Shown: positions 23,035-35,030 of the stretch, piece after piece | Position numbering within the stretch: position 1 is the stretch's first letter | Layout: each line of letters opens with the position of its first letter | NCBI GenBank assembly: GCA_009823505.1 | Contig: VZQC01006589.1 | Span: 350,140-414,139, forward strand | Origin: Rhizomys pruinosus | Taxonomy: Eukaryota; Chordata; Mammalia; Rodentia; Spalacidae | Length of the DNA: 64,000 nt | Direction of reading: 5' to 3' | Program-made: the position numbers and the translations under genes | The notes under the pieces: generated by a model | Told to the model about the DNA's origin: nothing | Seen by the model: the letters and a program-made list of their open reading frames with translations, nothing else | Databases searched by the model: none

Positions 23035-23640
23035 CTAGTTAGGTTTGGTTGCTGTGACAGAATAGCTGACAAGAGCCATGTAAGACAAAAAGATTATTTT
23101 GGCTCATGGTCTGAGGGGATACAACTCTTCACAGTGGGAAAGCATGGCCGCAGGTAAGTGGGACAGGGAATGGGAGTGAGGGGATTGGAGGGGCGGCAGG
23201 GAGTAGGGTGTTAGTCACATTGCATCTGTAGTCAGGAAGCAGAGAGTGATGAACTGGTGCTCAGATGACTTCCTCCTTTTCTTGTTCTTAATCAATTAAT
23301 TTATTATTATTGTTATTGTTATTATTTTGACACAGGATGTCCCAAGTAACCTCAGTTGGCCCAGAACTTGATATGTGACCAGGCTGGCCTTGATCTCACA
23401 AAGATCCACCTGCCTCTTCTAGGATTAAAGGTGTGTGCCTCCACACCTGGCAGCTTCCTCCAGTCCATTCCTTCTAAGACCCCAGCCTGTGGACTGATAC
23501 CATTCATATTTAGAATGGGTCTTCCTGCCATAATTAGCTCAACCTAGAAATCTCCTCCCAGACATGTGCAGAGGTCTCCTGTCTAGGTGATCCCGGATCC
23601 TGTCAGCCTGACAATATTATCCATCATAGCTACTGACAAC
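23035..23640 (-). repeat. MaLR-like repeat, interrupted by B1
   Basis: It starts 'ggttgctgtgacagaatagc', includes 'attattttggctcatggt', and ends with 'gcctgacaatattatccatc'. This is the antisense layout of the rodent LTR-like repeats in this window. A B1 interrupts it at about 23300. Confidence 0.58.
23300..23452 (-). repeat. B1 SINE
   Basis: Antisense, with a (TTATTG)-rich tail, 'gaccaggctggccttgatct' and the head 'cctccacacctggca'. It lies inside a MaLR-like repeat. Confidence 0.88.
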
Positions 23641-23958
23641 AAACATTTACTGTATATGTACTGTGTCACAGAGATGAAAATGAACTCCTTTCTTCCTGGT
23701 GTCTAGGGGAAGGTGTGGAGAACAGGACAGACTTTGTGCTCAAAAGTGCTGACCGGCTTATGTATGGTTGCTCTGGTTAACAGTGAAATACTTCCAACCT
23801 GCTAGAAAGCGGGCTGTGATGGAACCTCTTCAGGTGTTCCACATTCCCTGGCTACCCTGACTGCAGGAGATTTAGAATCAGTCACATGGTAATCTATCTA
23901 AAACTTTATGCAGGCAAGGGAGTATTCAGGACTCTACAACTCCTTGCCTGGCCACTAT

Positions 23959-24195
23959 TTTTTTAAATATATATTTTTAATTTATTTATTATTTTTTATG
24001 TGTATGAGTGTACTGTCTGCATGTAGGTTGGTGCATCCTTGTGCAATGCTGCAAAGGTCAGAAGAGGGTGTTGGATTCCCCTGGAACTGAAGATAAAGAT
24101 GGTTCTTAGCCGCCATGTGGGTGCTGGGAATCGAACCCCAGTCCTCTACAAGAGCAGTTGGCACTCTTAACCACTTGGCCATCTCTCCAGCCCCA
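23959..24195 (-). repeat. B2/B3-class SINE
   Basis: Antisense, near full length. Candidate target copies 'cctggccactatt' (23946-23958) and 'cctgggcactatt' (24196-24208) differ by one base. Confidence 0.93.
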
Positions 24196-24639
24196 CCTGG
24201 GCACTATTAACAATGCCAGCACAGCATCTGTCCAACTGACTCAGCACTGTGGCTGTCACCTGACATACACACCAAGGCTGGACCAGCACTACATTAAGCA
24301 TAAACTGAAAGTGACAGCAGCAACAAAAGCAGACCTCCTTCGAGTGAGAGGAGCTGAGCCCAGACCTGCTGAGTCACCATTCACAAACATTCACAGGGAC
24401 TTGATAAACTTGATCTTATCCATTAAAACTAACAATAAAAACAAGCTTGCATTTTTTGTATCTGTTTACCTTTATTTCATTTTCTGATCAGTCATTTTTA
24501 TGGTATTTCATAGAAGCACCAGTCCATGACAGATTGGAAATAAAAACTGAATCCTGTAACACACTAAGTTTGAGAATTTGATGAGCTCCCACACTGCGTC
24601 GGATGCTGCACGGGGGATGCCCCCTTTCCTTTCTGAAGC

Positions 24640-25110
24640 CATGGCAAAATACCCTGATAACTTAGGGGAGAAAGGGTTTATATTTGTTCAGAAGTCCAGG
24701 TTAGAGCCCATGAGAGCAGAGGAGTCAGGGCAGCAGGAGCTGAAGACAGCCAGCTAGTTATAGCACATCTATACTCACAGCCAGCTAGTTATGGCACATC
24801 TATACTCACAGCCAGCTAGTTAGAGCAAATCTATACTCACAGCCAGCTAGTTAGAGCACATCTATACTCACAGCCATCTAGTTATGGCACATCTATACTC
24901 AAAGCCAGCTAGTTATGGCACATCTATACTCACAGCCAGCTAGTTATGGCACATCTATCCTCACAGCCAGCTAGTTATATCACATCTATACTCAAGAGCA
25001 AAAAGCATCTGATTACTGCTTACTGCTCAGCTCACTTCTCTGCTCACATAGTCCAGGGCACTGACTAGGGCATGGTGCTACATGAAGTGGACCGGGTCTC
25101 TCCACATCAT
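24640..25110 (-). repeat. MaLR-like repeat carrying a minisatellite
   Basis: The left part 'gccatggcaaaataccctga' through 'agaaagggtttatatttgtt' and the right part 'tgctcagctcacttctctgc' are antisense pieces of a rodent LTR-like repeat. A 31-bp tandem array separates them. Confidence 0.5.
24747..24994. repeat. 31-bp minisatellite, 8 copies
   Basis: Eight units starting 'cagccagctagtta' at 24747 and then every 31 bp; the last starts at 24964. Units differ at a few positions (tatagc / tatggc / tagagc). The unit seems to come from inside the host LTR-like repeat. Confidence 0.95.
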
Positions 25111-25124
25111 AAGGCAATTGCTCT

Positions 25125-25870
25125 TTTTACTTTTCTGTTGTGATAAACAGCACAGTTTCAAAAGTATCTTGGAGAAGAAAGGGTTTATTTTGTCTTCTAC
25201 TTCCAGGTAACAATCTATGCCTGAGGGAACTCAGTGCAGCCAATCAAGCAGATGGCTAGAGCAGAAACCATGGAGGAACACTGCCTACTGAGTAGCTTGC
25301 TGTCACCCTCTCTGGCTTATACTCAGCTAGCTTTCTTTTTTTTATTTTATTTATTTATTTTTTGTGTGTATGAATGTACTGTCCGCATGTAGGTCTGTGC
25401 ACCTGTGTCGTGCAATGCCGCAGAGGTCAGAAGAGGATGTTGGATTCCCCTGGAACTGGAGCTCTCCTGGACAATAGTTACAGACGGTTCTCAGCCACCA
25501 CGTGGGTCCTCTGCAAGAGCGGCGCTCTTAACCGCTAGGCCATCCCTCCAGCCCTCAGCTAGCTTTCTTATACAGCCAAGGCCTACCTGCTGAGAGAGAC
25601 GGTGCTACCCACAATAGACTGGGCCCTCCCACATCAACTAGCAATTAAGACAGTTCTGCACAGGATGACCACAGGCCAATGTGATTTGGACAATCACCCA
25701 GCTGAGACTCCCTCAGATGATTCTGGGCTGTAAGTCGACAGCTAAAACTAACTAGGACAGTAATCAAGGCAGTTCCCCGAAACATGCCCATAGGTCGACC
25801 TGATCTAGAGAATCCCTCATTGAGACTCTTTTCCCATGTGATGCTAGATTGAGTCAAGTTGCCAAGGAAA
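25125..25870 (-). repeat. MaLR-like repeat with partial second copy
   Basis: It starts 'ttttctgttgtgataaacag', then 'gaaagggtttattttgtctt', and runs to 'tcagatgattctgggctg'. From about 25741 a second, partial copy of the same end region follows ('tcaaggcagttccccgaaac' to 'attgagtcaagttgccaa'). A SINE interrupts the first copy. Confidence 0.6.
25338..25553 (-). repeat. B2/B3-class SINE with 16-bp target duplication
   Basis: CTCAGCTAGCTTTCTT occurs at 25322-25337 and again at 25554-25569. The young antisense copy belongs to the internal-duplication subfamily, and its 'gggtcctctgcaagagc' head region carries a small deletion next to it. Confidence 0.97.
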
Positions 25871-26940
25871 GCTAAGCATCCATGAGAGGACAGGCATGAA
25901 ACTGGAGGACACAAAGCAAGCATCCATTAGCACAGAAGAAGACAGCTAGCCTGTCGCTATTGTCCTTCCCAAGTCAAATGAGTGGCTCAAAAACAGATAT
26001 GCACACACCAAACATGCCCCTGAGTGCACTGTATTCCTACTCACTCAGAGAACGCTGCAGACTCTTTGCTTTGTTGGCATCCTGTTTAAAGTATGAATAA
26101 AGCAACACTGTTTTAAGAAGCTTTGGTAAGTGCATCCAGGTATCATTTCTATCTTCAACCACATTCTTGACCCACTCACAGCTGACTGACAGAATTTAAA
26201 CACATTAAGAAAAGTACAAAATATTCAGTGAGTGGCACCTATTATCGAATAAGCATATCCCACCACTTTGTGCCCTTAAGTAATAGCATGACCATTAAAA
26301 CCAACACCAAAGAGATTAACCTAGAGAGTTTTCTGCATAATTGGCTAGCCTTGACTTTCAGCAGGAAAGGAGCAGAAGCAATGAGTACCATAAGAAGAAA
26401 TGCATTGTACCTATCCTTCAATATCCCACTGCACATCTGTGTTCTGTGAGAACTCATTAAAGTTCTCAACTATTGATTAAAAATTTTTTTGTTTCCTTTT
26501 ATCAGACTTGCTAAGATACCACCACAAAAAGTTATCCTGGTTTAAAAAAAATCACTTTGGTCAGTGTGACACAATTATAGACAAATCTGTAATTGGAAGA
26601 AGCAAATAGTGAAGTATTTATGGAGAAAATAAAATGATGATCGAGAAGGATAAACTGATAGACGGCTCTGACAAGAAATGACCCAGCATTGAGCAAATAC
26701 AGGAACTGAATGGTGAGCAGTTTCAGCCTGCCAGTTCTGTCTGGCGTGACTTCCCTGTATTACGCAGGTGTACACTGAGCTCCAGCTCAGCTTCTGATGA
26801 AGAGTGAGACATTGTCTCAAAAAGAGAAAAATAAAATAAAATAAGAGAAAGACTAGAAACAGGGCCCCACAGTAAAATGAACTTAACGTTCTTCCTAAGG
26901 ACTCAGAACCATATCAGGAAGCTCACAGCCACCTGTAACT
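25871..26940. other. unique intronic sequence
   Basis: About 1 kb with no recognised repeat or exon. Confidence 0.45.
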
Positions 26941-26949
26941 TTGGTTTTG

Positions 26950-27225
26950 GGGGATCCAATGTCCTGGATCTGAAGCTGATCTTGAATTTGCTGGGATCCT
27001 TCTGCCTCGGCCTCTAGACTGCTAGAGTTATGTATCACCACATCCAACAGAGAAATGGTTTTTTGTTTTTTGTTTTTGATTTTGATGGCCTCTCACTCTC
27101 TCACTCAGACTGGGCAAGAATTCATGACATAGCCCAGACTGGCCTCAAATTTAGACAATTCTCCTGTCTCACCTCCTGGGTGATGAGTTTCCGTGGTGGA
27201 GTCACCATGCTCCGCTTTTGAAATT
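26950..27225 (-). repeat. two old B1-like SINE fragments
   Basis: 'gggatccttctgcctcggcc' to 'gtatcaccacatcc', then 'ctcactctctcactcagact' to 'ggtggagtcaccatgctccg'. Both are antisense and highly diverged. Confidence 0.5.
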
Positions 27226-27279
27226 GTTAGTTATTATGAGCCTTAAGTATATATTTATATATATATATATATAGTTCTG

Positions 27280-27690
27280 GATAGCTTTAGCTGTCAACTT
27301 GGCATATCTGGGTTGAGGGAGCCTCAATTGGAGACTTGCCTCCATTGGCTAACATTGTTAGCCATGTCTGTGGGGTATTTTCATGACCAATGAGTGATGT
27401 TTGAGGGCCCGGCCCCCTGTGGGTACCACCCTGGGCAGGTGTGCCTATGTTATATAATAAAGGAGGCTGAACACTCCCCGGAGGATAAAGCCAGTAAGCA
27501 GCATTCCTCCATGGCCTGTGCTTCAGTTCCTGCCTCCAGGTTCCTGCCCTGAGTTCTTACCTTGGGCTCTCTTGGTGATGAACTGTGACCTGGGAGATGT
27601 AAGCCAAATAATCCCTTTCCTCTCCAAGTTGATATTGGTCAGTGTTTTCATCATGGCAGTATGAAAGGAAACTAGAATATTTATGTTTGT
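27280..27690 (+). repeat. MaLR-like LTR repeat
   Basis: The sense copy runs from 'agctttagctgtcaacttgg' to 'catcatggcagtatgaaagg'. The centre holds 'gttatataataaagg' (TATA-like) and the right part 'gtaagccaaataatccct'. These match the layout of the antisense repeats at 23-26 kb. Confidence 0.65.
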
Positions 27691-27830
27691 GTGTGTACAC
27701 GTGGATGAGCACATAAGTCCCATAGTGTGCATGTGGAGATCAGACAACATGTGGGGTTTTTTCCACCATGCTGGTCCCAGGGATTGAATTCAGGTAGCCA
27801 GGCTAGTATAAGCCATCTCATCAGCCCAAC
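27691..27830 (-). repeat. B3-II type SINE
   Basis: Antisense. 'gtgtgcatgtggagatcaga' lies in the body and 'aagccatctcatcagccc' at the head. Confidence 0.75.
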
Positions 27831-29205
27831 AAACTAAATTTAAATTTGATTTACTGGCAAATTAAGGCAAATAATACTGTAAAAAGGAAACACATTCAGA
27901 AATTAATTGTCCCAAGAGAATAATATAAAATGCTTAAAGATCCTCTTTAATAAAGGTGTATGGGGAAAAACAAATCTTAAAAATCCAGAATACTAAACAG
28001 CCAACTCAATTTGCCAATCATTCACCTGCTAAGCTTAGAATGCTTGGGGTTTTCCTCAAATTCCTATTTACAAATTCAGAAGGGCAAAATGACAGTATTA
28101 GGAAGCTGGGGCTTTTGGAAAGGTCACGAGGGCTTAGTAACCACCACAGAATTAGTGCCCTGAAGCCCAAGGGAGCTTGTTAGCTCTGTCCACCGTGTGA
28201 GAGCACAGGCAGAAGACTGTGTCTGCAGACCAGGAGTCATGCTGCTGTCAGACACCAAACCTTCTCAACCTCCTGAACTGCAGGGAACAGCTGTCTGTCA
28301 TTGTGATTCCCTATTCTGTGGCAGATTGTTACAGCACCTCAAATGGAGTGGAGTGACAACCTCTGGACTGGGGCTTTACAAGAAAATTCAAACGAGTAAG
28401 TTAGCATTCATTTCTTTCTACTCATTAAGAGCCACTGTTATAAATCAATGAGATAAATTACCAATTTGGACATGTACTGAACACAGCATTGCCATTTTCC
28501 AACCCATCTCATTACACTGGGTGTAAGGGAATTTATGTTGGTTCAAGATTGGATATAGACACCATGGCTTTCTCCTTGTCAGACTGTCTATTCACTGACC
28601 TTGTGTGATTCTTCTACTAGTAGGAATGCATAGTCTAGAACAGCTGTTTCCTGTGAGAAACCTTTTTCCTTAAATGTACATAGTAAGAATATTCTCCTAA
28701 TTGAAAGAACAATAGCATTGAGAGATATTTTTTCTGTTTTTGCTACATATATTTCAACACTAGCATTGACGATGTTCAAGTGTGAGTGGGCCTTGGAAGA
28801 TGAAAGAATGGATAAACAAACTGTAAAGGAGTTCTATATAGGAACTCGGGAACAGATGGGAGTGTTTAATATGGCTGCTGTTTTTTCTCACGTCCACTTC
28901 TGCCTGCTTGCGATTTTATATTGCATACATAAAGTGCAGTCATGTGTTCTGCTTATAAAGTCATCCCGACTTATTATAAGAAATTATACATGCCAGCTTC
29001 TCTCTTCAGAGTCTGAGAAGAAATTCATATTCTATAAGTTAGCTATTTCTGATTTCAGCTCTGTTCCAAAAATCTGCATGTTACTTCAATCTGTTCATTC
29101 TTATAAATCTGTAAGAACAAATCTTATGATCAAAACAGCTAGCACTCTGAAAGACAAAAAATGTGTCTATAGTAGTGACTTTTGTATCCGCTGTATTTTG
29201 GCAGC
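27831..29205. other. unique intronic sequence
   Basis: One of the longer repeat-free stretches. A 229-residue open frame starts at 28718 but has no recognised domain and runs into an old LTR-like repeat. I do not call it a gene. Confidence 0.5.
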
Positions 29206-29475
29206 AGTATTAGCAGACACAGTGCATCACAGTGATGAAACAGGAGCAGAAGACAACCGGTCACATGGTACATACAGTCAGGAAGCAGAAAATAGACAGG
29301 AAATGGGGCTGTGTCATAACACTTCAAGCCTCACTAGTAGCAACCCACTTCATCCAGTGGGACTGCACCTCCTAAAGTTACACAACTTTACCAAACAGCA
29401 TCACTAGCTGAAGATCAAGTATTCAAACACATGAACCTGGGGGAGAGAGATACTTCACACTCAAACCACAACAGT
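29206..29475 (-). repeat. MaLR-like repeat, end part
   Basis: 'ggtcacatggtacatacagt', 'ccagtgggactgcacctcct' and 'acactcaaaccacaacag' match the antisense end of rodent LTR-like repeats. Confidence 0.6.
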
Positions 29476-30597
29476 GACATGTACGTAGTTCTATGAGCTC
29501 AGTGTGAATGAGTTTACAAATCATGAAGTCCTTGGCTGTTGACAGGAACATCAGAAGAAAGTGCTAGTACACTATGAAGTGTGTTGAGCAGCAAAAAGGA
29601 GTGAGGAAAGACAGCCATCTGGATCTAATCTATCATCAGCACCAAAACATCAAAGCGAGCTATAACCTCATTGTACAGGTCTGCGACTCAATAAAACACT
29701 TAAACAAAGCCATCGCCTGTGAAAACTGAGTTTCCCCAAAGCCAGGGTTAGAGACGAAGTATAGCATGGACTCACAGCCTAACATCTAAAACAAGTACAT
29801 GTTTGCAAGCAGCCCAAAAATATCCTAGCTAACTTCCTATTTTTATAAAGCCAGAAAGAAAACAGCAAGAAACTATATAGCAGCTAATGTTTACATAGAG
29901 TAGCTAGCTCATTTCTAGCAAGCTACATTACTAGCTTGTTACTGTAAGATCTTCTGATGTGGAAGGAACAAGTTAGCAACATCAGTGGGGAAGGACATTA
30001 ATTACTGAAAATGGGCACGGTACACTACATTCATGCAGTAAAATTGAATTAAGGACACTGAAAAAGGGTCAGAGAGTTGCACAGTATTTAATGCTTATAA
30101 TATTGAACTGCCAAGACAAGATAGAATTAGGCACCCATGTTTTACTTGCTTTGGTTCATCAGTTCTGAAAGAATGATCTATCATCTTCTACTTCTACTTT
30201 CTCGATACCCTTCTTGGACAATGCTTCCAGCGACGAGCTTCTCCCTCAGCTCCATTTTCGTTCATGTTTTGATATAAAATGAATGAAGAATACGGGTGGG
30301 TTCCCAGCCTGTGTCATAACCTGGACTTGTCAATAGGAAGAGCAGCATAGAAAATTTACCTCCCAAGACCATGTAGAACTCAGTGGGACTCCCGTAAAAT
30401 TACACAATCTGACCCTACAGAAAGAGACTCAGAACAGCGTGTAAATGGAGTTTCCTGTATTAAAACCATATGCATACGTATCAGTGAACTAACCTTTGTT
30501 TTTCTTTCCAGGTCAATAACAACAAAGTGTTTGTGATACCTTTCACTTTATTCTTCAACATAAATGTTTAGGCTCCATACAATTGCAATGTTTATTT
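29476..30597. other. unique intronic sequence
   Basis: More than 1 kb without a recognised repeat or exon. Confidence 0.45.
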
Positions 30598-30614
30598 TTT
30601 AAAAAGGAACATTA

Positions 30615-30812
30615 GGGGCTGGAGAGATGGCCTAGCGGTTACTTGCAGAGGACCCGGTTCGATCCTCAGTACCCACATGGCGGCTAAGAAGTGCCTTTAA
30701 CTCCAGTTCCAGGGGAATCCAAGACCCTCTTCTGACCTCTGCAACATTGCACCACATGGGTGCACAAACCTACATGCAGACAGTACATTCATACACATAA
30801 AAATAAATAAAA
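30615..30812 (+). repeat. B2/B3-class SINE, head deletion
   Basis: A young sense copy that lacks about 20 bp between the A-box and B-box (ggttacttgcagaggaccc). TTTAAAAAGGAACATTA at 30598-30614 and a copy with one change at 30813-30829 flank it. Confidence 0.96.
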
Positions 30813-30892
30813 TTTAAAAAGGAGCATTAAATGAAGATGATGAATTTATGAAAACATAAACACATAAATGCCACATTTAAAATATTTAGAGA

Positions 30893-31113
30893 GGGCTGGA
30901 GAGATGGCCTAGCGGTTAAGACCGCTGACCGCTCTTACAGAGGACCCGGGTTCGATCCCCAGCATCCACATGGTGGCTGAGAACCATCTTAACTCCAGTT
31001 CCAGGGGAATCCGACACCCTCTTCTGACCTCCGCGTCATTGCATGACACGGGTGCACAAACCTATATGCAGACAGTACATTCATACACATACAAAAATAA
31101 ATAAAATTAAAAG
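30893..31113 (+). repeat. B2/B3-class SINE, young, exact target duplication
   Basis: Full length, with an intact-looking tRNA-like promoter and many CpGs. AAAATATTTAGAGA occurs at 30879-30892 and 31114-31127 with no mismatch. One of the youngest insertions in the window. Confidence 0.97.
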
Positions 31114-31127
31114 AAAATATTTAGAGA

Positions 31128-32100
31128 AGGAAAAGAAAGAAACCTAACCTTTGGTGTAATTAACAAAACTCACCGTGTAAGTGTTGGAGCATATATACAA
31201 AGCAAAGAAGTCATCGCGGGTTAATTTTGCCTTTATTTTGGAATATACCAATATGCCAAAAGACATCTCAAAACACCTAAAGTTAATTTAACATCATTTC
31301 CTATCCTTTTTAGAAAGACTGATAGATAAATGCCAGCCAAATCCCCACTCCTCTAGAGGTCTACTCAAGAAGGAGCACTAATGATTACTAGGACCCACCC
31401 AGGGAGAGATATTAAACAGTAAAGGAAGTGGGCTGTTGCCAGAAAAAAATTTCTAACCTCCATAGTAATTACCTTCCAGAGGCTTCATCACTTCTGATTT
31501 CAGAACTGTAATTGAAAGAATTTTTAGTGATCAAAAATTTAATATGTAGAGCCATTTGTGGGCCCTACAGCATAATGACTATTTTCATCAACTGGCTATT
31601 AGTTTTCAGCAGGCGTTTAACTACTCAGTATCTGAACAAATTGACCTGTTTTGAGTCATGTAATAAAAATCTGATGGGCCACCAGGGGCAGAACCCTATA
31701 GAAAGTAAAAGATGATCCAGGCTCAGACTGTGGACAGGGCTTATTATGGCCACAGGGATCTATCTGAAAATGGCAGTGCCAGGGAGCTTAAGATGGAGGA
31801 CATCGGACACTCCAGAGAAAGGAGGTGTGGTGCACTCTTTATCAAGTGATGCCATTAGAGATAAAACATGGTTAGTAAGTGCTCAGAAAGTTTCTTATCC
31901 TTTATAACATAAACCCCCAACAACCACAAACACAGACAACACCACACGAACACAACTGCACACATGCAACCCCATACAGCCCCACACATACAAACCACAC
32001 ACATGGCACCACACATATGCAGCAAATCACTCTATTTTATTGTCAATCACAATATGTGAAAGTAATAGTTGAGGACAAGAAAATTCAGTCTGATGTTTTT
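31128..32100. other. unique intronic sequence
   Basis: No recognised repeat. A CA-rich patch lies at about 31925-32020. Confidence 0.45.
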
Positions 32101-32104
32101 AAGG

Positions 32105-32309
32105 ATTTTTTCCTATCCATGTGTGTGCCCACATGCATTTATATGCGCCATATGTGTGCAGTGCCCACAGAGACCAGAGGAGGGCATCAGATCCCTTGGA
32201 AACAGTGTTACAGGTATTTGTAAGCCACCGAATGTGGGTGCTGGAAACCAAACCTGGATCACCTGAAAGACCAGAAAGTCCTTTTAACCTCTTAGCCATC
32301 TCCCAGCCC
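32105..32309 (-). repeat. old B2/B3-class SINE
   Basis: Antisense. 'gaccagaggagggcatcaga' lies in the body and 'cttagccatctcccagccc' at the head. Confidence 0.88.
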
Positions 32310-32477
32310 TTAAGTTGGATTCTTTTTTTAATGGTGGTAGCCATCATATTCTTTCTAAAAGTGTTATTTTCTTCCAGCCTCTGCATTATATTGATATTTT
32401 AGATCCAATAATTGCTGCTAAGGATGAGAACAGCTTCTACTTCATGCTCTGTAGAATATTTGTGAAACTATGAGGAT

Positions 32478-32618
32478 TATTATTGGACAGGGTCTCATTG
32501 TGTTTCTGTGGCTTAGAACCTGATATGAAGATCAAGGTGGACTTGAACTCACAGAGATCCATCATCCTCTGCCTTCTGAGTGCTGGAATTAAAAGTGTGT
32601 GTACCACCACACCTGGGT
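32478..32618 (-). repeat. B1 SINE, divergent
   Basis: Antisense. It has 'ggacagggtctcattgtgtt' and, at the head, 'accaccacacctggg'. Confidence 0.85.
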
Positions 32619-33134
32619 AAAATATGAGGATTTTTTTTTCAAAGGAAAGGATATCCAAATATCAGGGAGTGCTCAGGTCTCCCTACCTATGTTTGTATTC
32701 TGGACTGAGAGGGCAGCAACAAGCCAATAGTCCCTCTGTGAAACTGAAGTCACAAAGGTCTATGAGAACACATTAACAGTAAACATCATGTATCCACCTA
32801 ACTGACATCTACTCTATCAGTGGAGGTCAGAAATAACCATCACTCTAGTTATGCACTGAATGCCAAGAATTCTTTTTAAATCATCCTTTATATGTTAACT
32901 TAGGTGGTACTTCTTCCACAAAGAATTTCTGAGACTCTCAGAACAAATACACCATGCCTTTTTCTGTTTCTGATATCTTTTGATGATGGTGTAACAAACA
33001 TAAAAAAAACCTACCAGTGACTAATCTGGACCTCTCTGCAAACTAGGTGGATTTCAGTATGGAATTGTGTTTAACCACTCTTAGTTTTCTACATACATAT
33101 ATAAATGTTGAATGCCAATGTTGAATATTAATCA

Positions 33135-33315
33135 AGGAAAGAAGGGGAAGAAAGGAAGAGGAAGGGAAAAGAAGGAAAGGGAAAGGAAAAGGAAGGGAGA
33201 AGAAAAGAGAAACAGGAAGGAAATAATGGAGAAAGAGAGGAGAGAAGGAAAAGAGTGAGATGGAGAGTGGGCGAGATGGAGGGAGGAAAGAAAGATGAAG
33301 GAAGGATGGATGGAA
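33135..33315. repeat. purine-rich (GGAAA/GAAG) tract
   Basis: About 180 bp of nearly pure purine on the + strand. Open frames on the other strand are low-complexity Ser/Leu/Phe/Pro and are not genes. Confidence 0.9.
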
Positions 33316-33405
33316 GTGAGCTCCACATTAGTAGAGACCTTGTCTCAAAATAAAAATAAGATTGAGCATGAACAAGACACCTGACATTGACATCTGGCTT
33401 CCACT

Positions 33406-33407
<2 letters not shown>

Positions 33408-33451
<44 letters not shown>

Positions 33452-33471
33452 GAGGCAGGGAGGGAGGGAGG

Positions 33472-33513
<42 letters not shown>
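33408..33513. repeat. (GA)n microsatellite
   Basis: Two long AG runs separated by a GGGA-rich block at about 33450-33477. Confidence 0.97.
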
Positions 33514-33515
<2 letters not shown>

Positions 33516-33879
33516 AGTAAAATAACTGTGAAAAATGCAAAGATCTTTTTGGAGTACCAACTTGTGGCTTTGAGATCTTCCATGTGGGATATGCAGCTAT
33601 TCTGTGCATTCTGAATAAGTTCTTCAACCAGAGAACCCCAAGCACCAGCACGTAGACTGATTAACAGAACCCTACAAGTAAGTGTAGAGTATAACAGTCC
33701 CTGTGAGAGTTGCAGCCGTCTGCTAAAAACACTATTTGGCTGGAATCAGAATGTGGACCATATGGACAAGTTGTTAATTTCCTGGACATAATCAGCCATT
33801 TTTGGTTTCCTGTATCCCAGGAACACATGAGAATTTCCCAGACCCAACTTTTCAGCCCACAGCCCACAGTTAATTTCTC

Positions 33880-33883
<4 letters not shown>

Positions 33884-33967
<84 letters not shown>

Positions 33968-33972
33968 GTGTG
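33884..33972. repeat. compound (TC)n(AC)n microsatellite
   Basis: About 22 TC units, a short spacer (tgtatgt), then about 14 AC units and a short TG run. This resembles the tract at 18144. Confidence 0.96.
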
Positions 33973-34601
33973 TAAATGCTCCTGCTGAATAGATCTGGTC
34001 AAGGGCAGGGAAATGACAGGAAATGGATGAAAAGAGAAGCTAACAGTCCACTAGAGTCCAGGCCAACTACATTGGTGAAACTATTAAAATTTGAGGAACT
34101 CCATAGCAGGAGGAGTAAGAAATGAAATGAGTCACCTGGAAACTCACAGTGTTTTTAGAGACTGACTGGGAGTCAGAATGTGTCGCAGTGGGTGACAGCT
34201 GTCATCCTTTCGATCATAGTGAGTGCTGTTGGTTTTTGAGTTCTACAAATTCATAAGGTGAGGGCAAAGGGAAAGGCTTGGTCAGTGTTTCCTCTACATA
34301 GGGATTCTAATACCCACAATCCCCCATAAAGGGTGTCGTGGCCATCTCTAACCCTGCTTGATTTGGGTGACCAAAAAACATGAAAGAAAAGGTGATCCAG
34401 GATCTGAATCAAGTAAATGATAGGCGCAGTGATATCTCTCACTTTCATTCCTGGGATTATTGACTTACTCAGATAAAGGGTGCCTCAACTCTGGTTTCAA
34501 TGAGAAGCTGTTTGTACAGTAAAATATTTCAACTAAAGAGGGGACACTCTGTTTTCTTAATAATGTGAGGGTCATTGGCAATATTTTATTAATATGGGCA
34601 T

Positions 34602-35030
34602 GTTTGGCCTGGGAGACAGCTCAGTCTGCAAAGTACTTGTCAGGCAAGTCTGACCTGAGATTGTCCTCAGAACCCATTTCTTTTTATGTGTATGAGTGTA
34701 CTGTCTGCATGTAGGTTGGTGCACCCATATGTCATGCAATGCTGTGGAGGTCAGAAGAGGGTGTCAGATTCCCCTGGAACTGGAGTTAAAGACGGTTCTT
34801 AACCACATGTGGGTGCTGGGAATCGAACCTGGGTCCTCTGCGAGAGCAGTCCCTGCTCTTAACCTCTGAGCCATCTCTCCAGCCCCCTCAGAACCCATTT
34901 TTAATAAGGCATGGTAGCATGCTCTTGCAATCCTAGCACAGAGGAGGTGGAGACAGAGGATCTCTGGAGTAAGCTGGCCAGGGGGTGTGGCTTAATTGGT
35001 AAGTTCTAGACTCATGAGATACCCTGTCTC
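34602..35030 (+). repeat. B4-like SINE interrupted by a B2/B3 SINE
   Basis: An ID-like head ('gcctgggagacagctcagtc') leads, after the SINE insertion, into a B1-like half ('aaggcatggtagcatgctct' to 'gataccctgtctcaaaaaat'). The ID plus B1 order is that of the B4 family. Confidence 0.8.
34680..34885 (-). repeat. B2/B3-class SINE nested in B4
   Basis: A young antisense copy with a very short tail. The exact target copies CCTCAGAACCCATTT at 34665-34679 and 34886-34900 define the insertion. Confidence 0.97.

Noticed and set aside
24747..24994. Possible CRISPR-like array
   Set aside because: The 31-bp units are directly contiguous with no unique spacers, and the setting is a rodent intron. It is a minisatellite.
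28718..29407. 229-residue open frame on the + strand
   Set aside because: The composition is that of AT-rich non-coding DNA, no domain is recognisable, and the last third overlaps an antisense LTR-like repeat. Long frames of this size occur by chance in 64 kb.
33128..34002. Ser/Leu-rich and Arg/Glu-rich open frames
   Set aside because: They are translations of (GA)n, (TC)n and purine-rich tracts, whose low complexity keeps frames open.
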